DNA from: Pelagicoccus sp. SDUM812002
GTDB lineage: Bacteria > Verrucomicrobiota > Verrucomicrobiia > Opitutales > Opitutaceae
Assembly (NCBI RefSeq): GCF_031127835.1
Contig: NZ_JARXHX010000005.1
Location: 124,001-188,000, forward strand
DNA: 64,000 bases
Direction of reading: 5' to 3'
Under the pieces are notes generated by a model that was given only the letters and a program-made list of their open reading frames with translations, was not told where the DNA came from and ran no database searches. The position numbers and the translations under genes are program-made. The stretch's first letter is position 1. Every line of letters starts with the position of its first letter. Of the stretch, positions 35,389 through 44,350 are shown piece after piece.

Positions 35389-36335
35389 GAGGGTTTGGGG
35401 AAGGGAAAGCGTTCTACGGCGACAACAGTTAGAATGACGGCAGCGGCGAAAGCAGGTGCAGCTGGACCGGGTGAGATGGATGCGAGCGTTCCGAACTCGA
35501 TGAGGCTGGCCAGCACGCCGATCAGGAAGATGTCCAGCATAGACCAGCGCCCGATAAAATCGATGGTTCGATGTAGTTTGTGGTGTAAGGGGCCGATTTC
35601 AGTCTTTGGGGAGTTCAGTGATAGCCATCCGAGTCCGCCGATTTTTCCAAAGGGTACAAGTATCGATGCAGCGAATACGATTGCCGCGATGCCCCAGAGT
35701 CCGTGGTTCGCGAGTTCGGAGACGCCGGATAGAATATTGCTACTCTTCGTCCCCTGAGCGGTGGAAATCACCATGATCGGCAGGAGGTTTGCGGGAATGA
35801 GCAAAGCGATGGCCGCTGCCATATAGGCGACGGAGGCAGCTCGGCTTTTGCGGTGGGGCAATTCGGGAATGCTAAGCTTCTGCGTGAGGTAGGTTAGCAA
35901 GAACGTGCTAGCAAGGAGGAAGTAGAAGCCGGCTGAAATAGAAGCCGTCGCCAAGTCCCCTAGTTTTATGAATGCGATCAGCGTCGATAGGCAGAAAACA
36001 TCCGGCATGGCCCAGGCCTTCGAGACCGCAAGGAGCTTGAGGCTTTGGGTTCGGAATAAAGTTCCTGGGGTGCAGGCGGCGACCGGAAGGATGAGGAAAA
36101 TAAGGGAAGGAAAAACGATCGCCAGCAGATCAACGCAGAGCCCGAGAAGTTCTTGGTCGCGATCTCTAAACGCGCTTCCTATAGAGAGGAGGTGGCTCTG
36201 GTTGACGAGACCAAGCTTTTGCACCTCCGCCAAGGGGAAGGTAAGGGCGAAGCTCCAGCAAATAAGGGCGGATAGGGCTATGGGGAGCTGCCTGGAGGCT
36301 ATCGATTTTCGCACGGCTATTCCGGTTTTACACAC
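35385..36335 (-). CDS. PqiA-like membrane protein
   Basis: 316 residues with about eight predicted membrane helices in two repeated halves. Recognisable PqiA segments: VFCLSTLIAFIKLGDLA in the first half and IPANLLPIMVIST and FIGRWSMLDIFLIGVLASLIEFG in the second. Standard PqiA carries zinc-ribbon CxxC pairs ahead of each half; none is present here, so it is a shortened form. It probably works with the MCE protein it overlaps, and is its likely inner-membrane partner. Confidence 0.82.
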   Translation of the reverse strand: MCKTGIAVRKSIASRQLPIALSALICWSFALTFPLAEVQKLGLVNQSHLLSIGSAFRDRDQELLGLCVDLLAIVFPSLIFLILPVAACTPGTLFRTQSLKLLAVSKAWAMPDVFCLSTLIAFIKLGDLATASISAGFYFLLASTFLLTYLTQKLSIPELPHRKSRAASVAYMAAAIALLIPANLLPIMVISTAQGTKSSNILSGVSELANHGLWGIAAIVFAASILVPFGKIGGLGWLSLNSPKTEIGPLHHKLHRTIDFIGRWSMLDIFLIGVLASLIEFGTLASISPGPAAPAFAAAVILTVVAVERFPFPKPS

Positions 36336-36558
36336 GTCTACTTCCCTAGGTTGCTGGGAATTGCGTGAGATTCGTTAGGGCAAGCCTTTGCGTTTTTTGA
36401 GGCGAGGCAACGCCATTTCCGGGCATTCGGAAAATTGGAAAAATAAAACGGACGTTTGAAACCGATGTTTGGTACGACGCGTATAAATGGGTGTGGGAGC
36501 TTCTCAATTGACGGAATCTCCACTCAAAAAGAACAGAACAGAAAGAAAGTAGACAGAC

Positions 36559-37101
36559 ATGAAAAACCATAACCTTAAGAACAGTAATCGTTTATTGAAA
36601 TCGTTCAAGTGGACGGCCTTGTCAGGTTTGTTGCTCGCTATGGTTGGAACCAATTTTGCCGATCCGATAACCGAAGATTCGACGCCTGAACAAGGGATCA
36701 CCATATGGGTCAACGATATCCAGGGGATGGGGAGCTTCAGAGCTGAGGACGTCCGCGAAGACCTCCTACGTGAAGCTTTCTATGATGCGGCTCGCCGCGA
36801 AAAGTGGCTTGGCGACTATGATTTTGAATACAACGGAATAAATCGCGAGGAAGGCGAGACTGGCATCGAATTGAGAGTGGTCGACTGGAGTCGAAGCGCG
36901 GCCGGAATGTATAATTTCAGGGTCGTTGCAGACTTTTGGAATGCGGATGGCGATAAGACTTCGCTCGGAACGTTTCATGGCCTAAGGAGCAGTATCGCCG
37001 TTTTCAATGGACGAGATGTCGGCGAGCAGTTTGCCGGTAGCGCGGAGGACGCGTTTCGCGATGCGCTGCGAAAACTGAAGAAGAAGACAATCGAATCCTA
37101 A
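36559..37101 (+). CDS. Secreted protein of unknown function
   Basis: 180 residues. The N-terminal basic region and hydrophobic stretch WTALSGLLLAMVGTNFA form a signal peptide. The mature part is alpha/beta with Asp/Glu/Arg-rich surfaces and a C-terminal amphipathic helix ending DALRKLKKKTIES. It resembles in outline the small beta-sandwich or TolB-N-like lipid/peptidoglycan accessory proteins, but no family could be named. Own terminator follows. Confidence 0.65.
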   Translation: MKNHNLKNSNRLLKSFKWTALSGLLLAMVGTNFADPITEDSTPEQGITIWVNDIQGMGSFRAEDVREDLLREAFYDAARREKWLGDYDFEYNGINREEGETGIELRVVDWSRSAAGMYNFRVVADFWNADGDKTSLGTFHGLRSSIAVFNGRDVGEQFAGSAEDAFRDALRKLKKKTIES

Positions 37102-37137
37102 GCGATCCGGATGGGAGGAGTCTTGGATCGTTTAACA

Positions 37138-37169
37138 AGGCGGAACGCGAAAGCGTTCCGCTTTTTTTT
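37138..37169 (+). terminator. Intrinsic terminator
   Basis: GCGGAACGC / GCGTTCCGC stem with a GAAA tetraloop and T8, 40 bases after the preceding stop codon. Confidence 0.95.
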
Positions 37170-37237
37170 GGGGGTGTAGTTTTGTCTCTTCGGCGGCGGG
37201 CCTAAGATCCTCGCCGCGTTTCGAACCTATGAGGGCT

Positions 37238-38422
37238 CTAGGCTTGGGTGGGTTCTTGTACCGTATCATCTCTGCTGATACGATCCAGGTACTTACGTTT
37301 GGCGAGGCGCCATGCCACGACGAAGAAGGCGGTAAGCGGTATGGCGAGGATCATGCCAAGGATGCCATCAAGAGCGGTACCCCAGAAGAAAATCGCAATG
37401 ATGATGACCATCGGATGCAAGCCAGTGGTCTTTCCCATTATACGTGGAGTCAATAGATAGCCTTCGATGACTTGCACAACTGCGAACACCGCTATGGCGA
37501 GGAGCAATAGATTTATGCCTCCGCCATCTTTTTGGAAGTAGGCGAGTGGCAGGGCGATGCTGAGTCCGATGATGCTACCAAGGTAAGGGATGACATTGAG
37601 GAATCCGATCGCTAGCCCGAGGATAATTGCGAACTTCAGGCCAACTACGAGAAATCCGATTGCCAGCAAAATTCCCATAATGAATGCAATGACGATTTGT
37701 CCTCGGAAAAAGGATACGACGCTTCCGATGAATTCATTGATTAGAAAAATGATGTCGTCTCTCCAGTCGTCGCGGATAAAGGATAGCTGGCTCCGCAAGT
37801 CGTTGCCAAGGTTGCGTTGGCTCACGAGCATGAAGAAGAGGTAGACGGGAATAATCGCGAGTCCGGTTCCGATGGCGATGGTGCGGCTGGCGAAACCGAC
37901 GATATTGTTGAGAGCAGGTTCAGACTGCTGGAGGAGGGTTGTGACACCGTTTGACAAAGATTCTTGGATACGGGCAAGATTTTCCTCGCCGAGCCGAGTG
38001 GAAATGAATTCGACAACCTTTGGATAGGTTTCAGCTAAGCTCGTTCTGATACGTCCTATGAATTCCGGAAGGTATTCGATAAAGAGAAGAACCTGGTCGA
38101 CCAGGACGGGGATCACGAGCAGGAGCAAGCCTGAGAGAGCGAGAGCTGCGGCGATGAAGAGTGTGATGATTGACCAAGTGCGATTGAAGCGAGCCCGTTT
38201 TTGCAGGAAAACAACCGCAGGCCGGAAAATAAGTGCAAGGATTCCAGCGGTAGCGAGTGGCCACAGTACACCGTAAAAGGTTTGTACGAAGGTTCTTAGG
38301 AGATTGAAGACTCCGAGGAGGAAGTAGGCGATGACAGTGATGCTGATCAATGCTGCGGCCACGCCAATGAGGCGCCACTGGTTCGTGGTAAATCGTTTTC
38401 GTGGTGAGTCGCTGTCTGACAT
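37238..38422 (-). CDS. AI-2E family transporter
   Basis: 394 residues, about eight membrane helices, with the long mostly amphipathic segment (about 100-200) of the AI-2E/PerM family. Conserved C-terminal segment: LGLAIGFLNVIPYLGSIIGL, then VQVIEGYLLTPRIMGKTTGLHPM, which is the signature QxxEgxxLxPrimG. Family members include Na+/H+ antiporters and putative autoinducer-2 exporters; the substrate here is not known. It follows the helicase gene by 72 bases and may share its transcript. Confidence 0.9.
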   Translation of the reverse strand: MSDSDSPRKRFTTNQWRLIGVAAALISITVIAYFLLGVFNLLRTFVQTFYGVLWPLATAGILALIFRPAVVFLQKRARFNRTWSIITLFIAAALALSGLLLLVIPVLVDQVLLFIEYLPEFIGRIRTSLAETYPKVVEFISTRLGEENLARIQESLSNGVTTLLQQSEPALNNIVGFASRTIAIGTGLAIIPVYLFFMLVSQRNLGNDLRSQLSFIRDDWRDDIIFLINEFIGSVVSFFRGQIVIAFIMGILLAIGFLVVGLKFAIILGLAIGFLNVIPYLGSIIGLSIALPLAYFQKDGGGINLLLLAIAVFAVVQVIEGYLLTPRIMGKTTGLHPMVIIIAIFFWGTALDGILGMILAIPLTAFFVVAWRLAKRKYLDRISRDDTVQEPTQA

Positions 38423-38494
38423 TCGCTATTTCTTGGCTGGTGGTTGGGTCTCTATTGTGTGGCGATTGGGAGTTTGTTCGGCGAGATTCGCACC

Positions 38495-41400
38495 TCATCG
38501 GAAAAGGTTCTTCAGCGAGTTGAGGTCGGCTTGAGTGGGACGGTCGGAAGTGCCTTTGGTGCTTGGCTTCTGGATATTGGGTTTCGAGTTCTGAGGGAGT
38601 TCGACCGGTGTTGCTCCAATCTCCGATAAGGCTTGGTCCAGTTTCTTAGGGGAAATGGGGTGGGCGGTACCAAGGTGCTGGGCGAAGAGGGAGATTGCAA
38701 ATTCTTCGATCATCCAGCTGATCTGAGTTGCTTGTGGGGTTGCTCGCAACGTTGTTCCTGCTTGGGCGAGGCGATTGCGGTAGTGGTCTAGCTGTCTTTG
38801 TCGTTGAGCGTCGCGGCTGGGATTTTGTCCGAGAGTGTCGGCACGACGTTGAATGCCTTCGAGATAGACAGGGATGCGAGGCAGGATGTGATTTGGGGTG
38901 TGGCGAAGGAAATCGGGCGGGAGAATTCGGTCAATATCTGCTGAGAAATGCTTGGCTACCGTTGGCTGGACGATGAGCGCCTGGCGTTTTTCGAGGATGA
39001 GCTTCAGTTGGTCGACTACTCTGTAGAGCAGGCCTTTTGACAATTCGTAGGCTTTTTCTCGGACGGCGAGAATGGCATCGGCGTCGAGCGTCCTGAGATT
39101 GTGGGTACGAAGGGTTTGGCGAATGTGCTCGTAAACGTCTTCCTTGAGTGCGGCGATGGGACGGAAAGGGACGGCAGCAGGACCGACGCGTTGCACGTCT
39201 TTGAGGTCGGTGCGTATCCAAGCCAGCTCGCGGCGGAGTTCGTGCTCGAGCAGTGCTGCGATACCGCTGGCATTGGCTGCTGTCGCTTCGGCTTCTGAGC
39301 GAAAGAGGGAAAGATGGATGCTCGATCCAGGCGAGGCGGAAGACGTCCCGCCTGTATTTGATCGGAGGGCGGGATAGGCGTAGAGTGGGAGGCCGTTTGG
39401 GTTGCCGATTCTGATTCGATTGTTTGACGTTGTCGGAGACGGTGCGTCTCGAAGGTCGGAGATGGAGTTGATTTCGCGTTCGTAGTTTTCGCGGGCCTTT
39501 TTCCAGAGGGAGCTGGTGTCGTTGGCTTTGGTGGCGCTGAGTTCGGCTTGCTTGGCCTCGAGGCGGCTATGTAGCGTTTGAGCGTCACGCGCTTCCGCGA
39601 TGGTCTTGCCGTTTTTGTCGTGGACCTCGACGCGGGCCCGCAAGTGATCGGGGATGGCGGATTCATCCCAATCGCTCGCGTAGGTTTCGATTGAATACGA
39701 GGCTTGTAGATAGGTTTGAAGGGAGGCTACTAAGCTGGTTCCGGTTGGGCGAAGCTCGGAAGCGATTTTCTTGGCAGAGTCGGCGAGCGGGATAAGGCGC
39801 TGGCGTACGTGCTTGGGGAGGGCTTTGAGCAGCGAGTGTATTTTAGGCTCAAGGTGGCCGGGTATGAGCCAGTCGAGTAGGGCGTTATTGATGGACTTGG
39901 CCTTGCTGTAGGGAAGCTTGAGTGTGACGCCGTCTTTCTCGTGTCCATGCTTGTACTGGTATTCGATCGGAAGGGCAGAGTTTCCGAGCTCGACACTTTC
40001 AGGAAAGAGCGAGAGGTCGAAGGAGGCTTCTTCGGACGCGGTGAGGTCGGCCTCGGACATGAGGAGGCCGTGCGGGTCGGGCTCATTTTCGCTTCCGAGG
40101 GCGCTCCGACTTGATTTCAAGAAGCGGTTGAGGTCGGCGATGGAGGCGATGTGTTCTAGGCGTTTTTGGTAGAAGGTGTAAGCGGCCTCTTCGACGCCCA
40201 TCCAGTGCGCTACGGAAATGACCGTCTGGGCGTTTTGGATACGCGATATGAGGCGCCGGTTTGGCTTGAGGAAAGTCCAGTTGGCGGGGGCGGCGTACTC
40301 CTCGTTAAGAAGGGCTTCGCGGATGAAAATTTCGGTGGCCTTAGCGGGATCGACTTTGAGGTAGCTGACCTGCTTGTTTTGGATCTCCAATCCGTGGATA
40401 CGGATAGACTCGCGGGTGACGACGCGTCCTTGGTCGGGGAGAAACTCAGGATCGCTGTAGCTGTAGCTGATGATGTGGCGCCCGACGTCGAGGATCCAGC
40501 TCGGGTCGATGGAGGCGACGGTACGGGCGTAGAGCCGATTGGTTTCGACGATTTCGGCGGAGAGGATCCACTCGGGGCTTTTGCGTTTTTTTTTGCCGGT
40601 TTCGGTGCCGGAGTCTTTACGTTTGCCCGTTTTCTTGTCACGCGGTTGACGGATGAAAAGGGAGGATCCGGGGAAGACGAGCGGCTTGCGGTTTGCTGAG
40701 CAGCGGTAGAGGTTGGTCTCTTCACGTTGGCCCACGTTGGCGAGTAGGCCGGTGAGAAGGCAGGCGTGAATGGCATGGTAGGGGGCGCTATCGCGGTCTA
40801 GGTTCTGGGTCTTGGGTTCTGGGTTTTGGGTTGGTTGAGGTGATGCGGACTGGGTGGAGCCGAGCCCTCCTGGTTTCGGAAGGGAGCGTTCGAGCTGTTG
40901 GTAGATATCGCGCCATTCGCGGATGCGGAGGTAGTTAAGGAAGTTCTTCTTACAGAACTTCCGAAGGCGGGCTTGGGAGAGCCTTTCGAAGTTTTCGTGC
41001 AGGGCTTCCCAGATGTTGAGGAGGGCGAGAAAGTCGGAATACTCGTGGTTAAACTGGTCATGGGCCTGGCGGGCGGCGCTTTCCTTGTCCATCGGTCGCT
41101 CGCGCGGGTCCTGGATGGACAGGGCGGCCGCGATGACGAGAACTTCGTGAGTGACGCCGTGGCGGTTGGCTTCGAGTAGCATACGGCCGACGGTGGGATC
41201 GGCGGGCAGTCGTGAAAGCTTGCGTCCGAGTTCGGTGAGTCGGGGCCCTCGGGTGGCGTCGGAGACCGTGAGAGCGCCGAGCTCTTGCAAGAGTTGGTAG
41301 CCGGCGGAGATCGCGGCAGGGCTGGGGGGATCGATGAAGGGGAAGGTTTCGACGTCGCCGAGCTTGGACGCGGTCATGCGCAGTATGACGTCGGCGAGAT

Positions 41401-42523
41401 TGGAGCGTTGGATTTCGGGGACGGAGTAGATTTCGCGGGACAGGTAATCTTTTTCCGAATAAAGGCGGATGCATATGCCGTCCGCCACGCGCCCGCAGCG
41501 CCCGGAGCGTTGGTTGGCGGAGGATTGGGAGATCTTGGCGATGGGGAGTCGTTTGGTACGGCCGCGCGGATTGTAGCGGGAAATTCGCGCTAAGCCAGTG
41601 TCGATGACGAATCGAATGCCGGGGATTGTGAGGGAGGTCTCGGCGATATTAGTGGCGAGAATGAGCTTTCTCCTCGGGGAACTTTGAAAGATGCGTTGTT
41701 GGTCGGCATTGGAGAGGCGCCCGAAGCAGGGTATGATTTCCATGCGGCGACCGAAGCGGGAATCGAGCAGGTCCATTGCCTCGCGGATGTCTTTCTCGGT
41801 GGGAAGGAAGGCGAGGATATCGCCGGTCCCGAATTCGTCTTGTATCCGTTTTGCGGATTCGGCGATGCCTTCGATGTAGGTAAAATCGCCAGAATCCTCG
41901 AGGAGTTCGTCGAGGGGCGCGTAGACGATGTCGACTGGGTAAACGCGGCCGGAGACCTCTATGATGGGGGCGTCGTCGAAGGCAGCGGAGAATTTCTCGG
42001 TGTCGATAGTAGCCGATGTGATGATGATCTTGAGGTCGGGACGGCGAGCACGGAGCTGGTTGAGGTATCCGAGCAGGAAGTCGATATTGAGTGATCGTTC
42101 ATGGGCCTCGTCGATGATGACTGCCTCGTAGTCGCGCATGAGGGGGTCGCCGTGAATCTCGGTCAACAGCATCCCGTCGGTCATGAATTTGACGCGGGTT
42201 TGCTTGGAGGTCTGGTCGGTGAATCGGATTTTGGCGCCGACCTCTTTGCCGAAGCTTACCTTCAGTTCTTCGGCGACGCGTTTAGCGACGGAGAGGGCGG
42301 CGACGCGGCGCGGCTGGGTACAGGCGATACGGCCTGATTTTCCGAGGCCCGCGTCGAGGCACATCTTTGGGATTTGAGTGGTCTTTCCCGATCCTGTTTC
42401 ACCGGTGAGGACGATGGTCTGGTACGCCTGGATTGCGGATACTATTTCATCGCGCCGCTGGGCGATGGGAAGATCCGGGGGGTAATGGATCGGGGTGGGG
42501 ATGGTAGAAGATGAAGAGTGAAT
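38495..42523 (-). CDS. hrpA: HrpA-type DEAH-box ATP-dependent RNA helicase
   Basis: About 1340 residues. P-loop TGETGSGKTTQIPK, motif Ia ACTQPRRVAA, motif II VIIDEAHERS, motif III SATID, motif V TNIAETSLTIPGI and motif VI QRSGRCGRV are all present, followed by HA2/OB domains and the long C-terminal DUF3418 region seen in bacterial HrpA. The frame is open to 42538, but no ATG, GTG or TTG lies between that point and 42364, where the first ATG comes only after the P-loop. The conserved N-terminus (IHYPPDLPIAQRRDEI) requires a start upstream, so an unusual ATT (42521-42523) is assumed here, or a frameshift has hidden the true start. Confidence 0.9.
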   Translation of the reverse strand: MHSSSSTIPTPIHYPPDLPIAQRRDEIVSAIQAYQTIVLTGETGSGKTTQIPKMCLDAGLGKSGRIACTQPRRVAALSVAKRVAEELKVSFGKEVGAKIRFTDQTSKQTRVKFMTDGMLLTEIHGDPLMRDYEAVIIDEAHERSLNIDFLLGYLNQLRARRPDLKIIITSATIDTEKFSAAFDDAPIIEVSGRVYPVDIVYAPLDELLEDSGDFTYIEGIAESAKRIQDEFGTGDILAFLPTEKDIREAMDLLDSRFGRRMEIIPCFGRLSNADQQRIFQSSPRRKLILATNIAETSLTIPGIRFVIDTGLARISRYNPRGRTKRLPIAKISQSSANQRSGRCGRVADGICIRLYSEKDYLSREIYSVPEIQRSNLADVILRMTASKLGDVETFPFIDPPSPAAISAGYQLLQELGALTVSDATRGPRLTELGRKLSRLPADPTVGRMLLEANRHGVTHEVLVIAAALSIQDPRERPMDKESAARQAHDQFNHEYSDFLALLNIWEALHENFERLSQARLRKFCKKNFLNYLRIREWRDIYQQLERSLPKPGGLGSTQSASPQPTQNPEPKTQNLDRDSAPYHAIHACLLTGLLANVGQREETNLYRCSANRKPLVFPGSSLFIRQPRDKKTGKRKDSGTETGKKKRKSPEWILSAEIVETNRLYARTVASIDPSWILDVGRHIISYSYSDPEFLPDQGRVVTRESIRIHGLEIQNKQVSYLKVDPAKATEIFIREALLNEEYAAPANWTFLKPNRRLISRIQNAQTVISVAHWMGVEEAAYTFYQKRLEHIASIADLNRFLKSSRSALGSENEPDPHGLLMSEADLTASEEASFDLSLFPESVELGNSALPIEYQYKHGHEKDGVTLKLPYSKAKSINNALLDWLIPGHLEPKIHSLLKALPKHVRQRLIPLADSAKKIASELRPTGTSLVASLQTYLQASYSIETYASDWDESAIPDHLRARVEVHDKNGKTIAEARDAQTLHSRLEAKQAELSATKANDTSSLWKKARENYEREINSISDLRDAPSPTTSNNRIRIGNPNGLPLYAYPALRSNTGGTSSASPGSSIHLSLFRSEAEATAANASGIAALLEHELRRELAWIRTDLKDVQRVGPAAVPFRPIAALKEDVYEHIRQTLRTHNLRTLDADAILAVREKAYELSKGLLYRVVDQLKLILEKRQALIVQPTVAKHFSADIDRILPPDFLRHTPNHILPRIPVYLEGIQRRADTLGQNPSRDAQRQRQLDHYRNRLAQAGTTLRATPQATQISWMIEEFAISLFAQHLGTAHPISPKKLDQALSEIGATPVELPQNSKPNIQKPSTKGTSDRPTQADLNSLKNLFR

Positions 42524-42558
42524 GGTGAAAGGGGTGCTCTAAGAGGAGATGGAAAGGG

Positions 42559-42584
42559 ATCGCGACCAAGGTCGCTCCTACAGG
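42559..42584 (-). repeat. REP-like element at the end of a gene
   Basis: On the minus strand it reads GTAG next to GAGCGACC-TT-GGTCGCGA, with a perfect 6-base stem GCGACC/GGTCGC. This is the classic REP form (GTAG tetranucleotide then hairpin) recognised by RAYT transposases. The TAG of the GTAG also serves as the stop codon of the gene at 42578-43006. Confidence 0.7.
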
Positions 42585-43006
42585 AGCGGTAGCGCTTGAG
42601 GATAGGTTTCCGAAGCGAAGAGGGGCGCGGGCTCGATGGGTGAAAGGAGGAGCGTTTTAAATTCTGGATACGGGTGGTCTGCAGCTTCGATGAAGTAAGT
42701 GAGAGGTCGGCTGAAATCAGATCGGAAGAAGCGACTCGCGCTGCGGCGTATGGCGATGGACTCGATTGCGTTGTCGGGAAGGGAGATGAGTACGATGGCT
42801 GGAATATCCTGCGATGCGGCGAGTGTGAGGAGTCGCTGGGCGTCGGGCAGGTCGGATTCGCTATGGACTGTGAGAAGCAACGTTTTGGGTGACTGGATTT
42901 GCTCGGCAAGCTTGCTGGTCTGCTCGTCCATCGACCGTATGGGAGTGGCAGAGAGTAACGAGAATTGGATAGCGAAAAGCGAAATGAGGATGATGAGGTG
43001 GTGCAT
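42578..43006 (-). CDS. Secreted protein of unknown function
   Basis: 142 residues. Signal peptide (LIILISLFAIQFSLLSA then TP). The mature part alternates helices and strands (LLLTVHSESDLPDAQRLL, then IPAIVLISLPDN and ASRFFRSDFSRPLTYFIE), which looks like a flavodoxin- or thioredoxin-type alpha/beta layer, or a weak phospholipase-D-like half, but no motif is decisive. The stop codon comes from the REP element, so the original C-terminus may have been replaced. Confidence 0.55.
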   Translation of the reverse strand: MHHLIILISLFAIQFSLLSATPIRSMDEQTSKLAEQIQSPKTLLLTVHSESDLPDAQRLLTLAASQDIPAIVLISLPDNAIESIAIRRSASRFFRSDFSRPLTYFIEAADHPYPEFKTLLLSPIEPAPLFASETYPQALPLL

Positions 43007-43031
43007 GGGCTGAGAGGTCGAAGGCTTGATG

Positions 43032-44303
43032 CTACTTGGCGCCTTGGTAGTCGAAGCCGAGCGAGCTGATCTTTTCGCGGATGGCGGTTTCGTCGAAGGA
43101 GTCTGATTGGATCGTCGCAGTGGCGCTATTTTTGTCTACTGATCGTACTACGATTCCCGGCAGGCTGGATAGGCCGTCTCGGACGGAGCCTTCGCAGTGG
43201 CTGCAGTTCATGCCTTTGATAGAGAGCGTGTGGGTTTGCATAGCGTTTTCGCTTGGTTTTGAAGAGCTGTCGCAGCCGTCCCCGCAGCAGCTTTCGACGG
43301 GTGCCTTAGAGACGAGCTTTTGGTGGATGTGGGGAAATACGAGTAGTAGTAGAAGGACGGCTCCCCCGATATGCTGCCAGAGCGGAAGATTCATCTCGTG
43401 CGACATGGCGTGAGTGCCGAGGGTCCCGGTATCTAGGAAAAAGTGGTAGACGGCGGCTGCGATCCATGTGGTGAGGATGACGCCGACGACGTAGATGACC
43501 GTGCTGCGTCCGCCGAGGACTTTGCGCATGGCGGTGATGGTCGCAATATTCGTGGCGGGCCCTGCGATGAGGAGGACGAGGGCTGCGCTTATGGGAAGTC
43601 CGCTATGCACGAGGGCGAGGGCGAGCGGTATGGAACCGGTCGAGCAGATGTAGAAGGGTACGGAGATAAGCGTGGCCAGGAGGATGGCAGAGAGGGCACC
43701 TCCCGGCATGTTCGAGAGGAGGTCGGCGGGGGCGAGGGCGCTGATGATGCCTGCGAGTATGAACCCGATGATGAGGGCCGAAGCGAGGTCGCCTGGCATT
43801 GTGTAGAATCCGTATCTGAGAGAATCTTTTAGATTATTAGAGCTGGGTACAGTGCTTTGAGCAGGGAGTGCAGTGGCTGGGGTTTGGCGGTCTCTGTCGA
43901 AGAGGTCGGTGGTGAGTCCGACGAGGATTCCGGAGATGAATGCGACCACGATCTTGTAGACAGCGAATATGGGCCCGAGCATAGCGTAGGTCGCGAGGAA
44001 GGAATCGACTCCAGTTTGCGGAGTAGAAGTCAGGAATGAAACAGTGGCCCCGCGACTGGCCCCTTTCGAATGCAGGCTCATGGTGACGGGAATGACTCCA
44101 CAGGAGCAGAGGGGCATGGGTACGCCGACGAGGCTGCCCCAAATGACGGAGCTAAGGTTACGTTTGCCCATAAGCTTTTCCACCCAGGCTTGCTTCAGAA
44201 AGCGGTGCAGGACCACGGATATGGCAAGACCGAGGATGAGGTAGATTCCCATCTCTGCTATCATGGCCCAGGTGTGAGCGGCGACTTTGATGATTATTTC
44301 CAT
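43032..44303 (-). CDS. SO_0444-type heavy-metal permease with HMA domain
   Basis: 423 residues. About eight membrane helices of the ArsP/SO_0444 permease type, with the metal-binding motif GVPMPLCSCGVIPV near residue 60 and STPQTGVDSF near 93. A cytoplasmic linker holds cysteines (ESCCGDGCDSS), and the last 70 residues are a heavy-metal-associated domain (SIKGMNCSHCEGSVRDGL). It probably exports Cu, Zn or a related thiophilic metal, with the HMA domain delivering the ion. Divergent from the MFS gene, with a 47-base gap. Confidence 0.88.
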   Translation of the reverse strand: MEIIIKVAAHTWAMIAEMGIYLILGLAISVVLHRFLKQAWVEKLMGKRNLSSVIWGSLVGVPMPLCSCGVIPVTMSLHSKGASRGATVSFLTSTPQTGVDSFLATYAMLGPIFAVYKIVVAFISGILVGLTTDLFDRDRQTPATALPAQSTVPSSNNLKDSLRYGFYTMPGDLASALIIGFILAGIISALAPADLLSNMPGGALSAILLATLISVPFYICSTGSIPLALALVHSGLPISAALVLLIAGPATNIATITAMRKVLGGRSTVIYVVGVILTTWIAAAVYHFFLDTGTLGTHAMSHEMNLPLWQHIGGAVLLLLLVFPHIHQKLVSKAPVESCCGDGCDSSSKPSENAMQTHTLSIKGMNCSHCEGSVRDGLSSLPGIVVRSVDKNSATATIQSDSFDETAIREKISSLGFDYQGAK

Positions 44304-44350
44304 AGCGCGGCGGTAAAAGGGCTCTACGAATGGGAGGGGCTTTTGGCGAA

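Noticed and set aside
42442-42909. 155-residue minus-strand frame across the hrpA start
   Set aside because: Ser/Pro-rich translation in the wrong frame over the secreted-protein gene and the REP; no domain.
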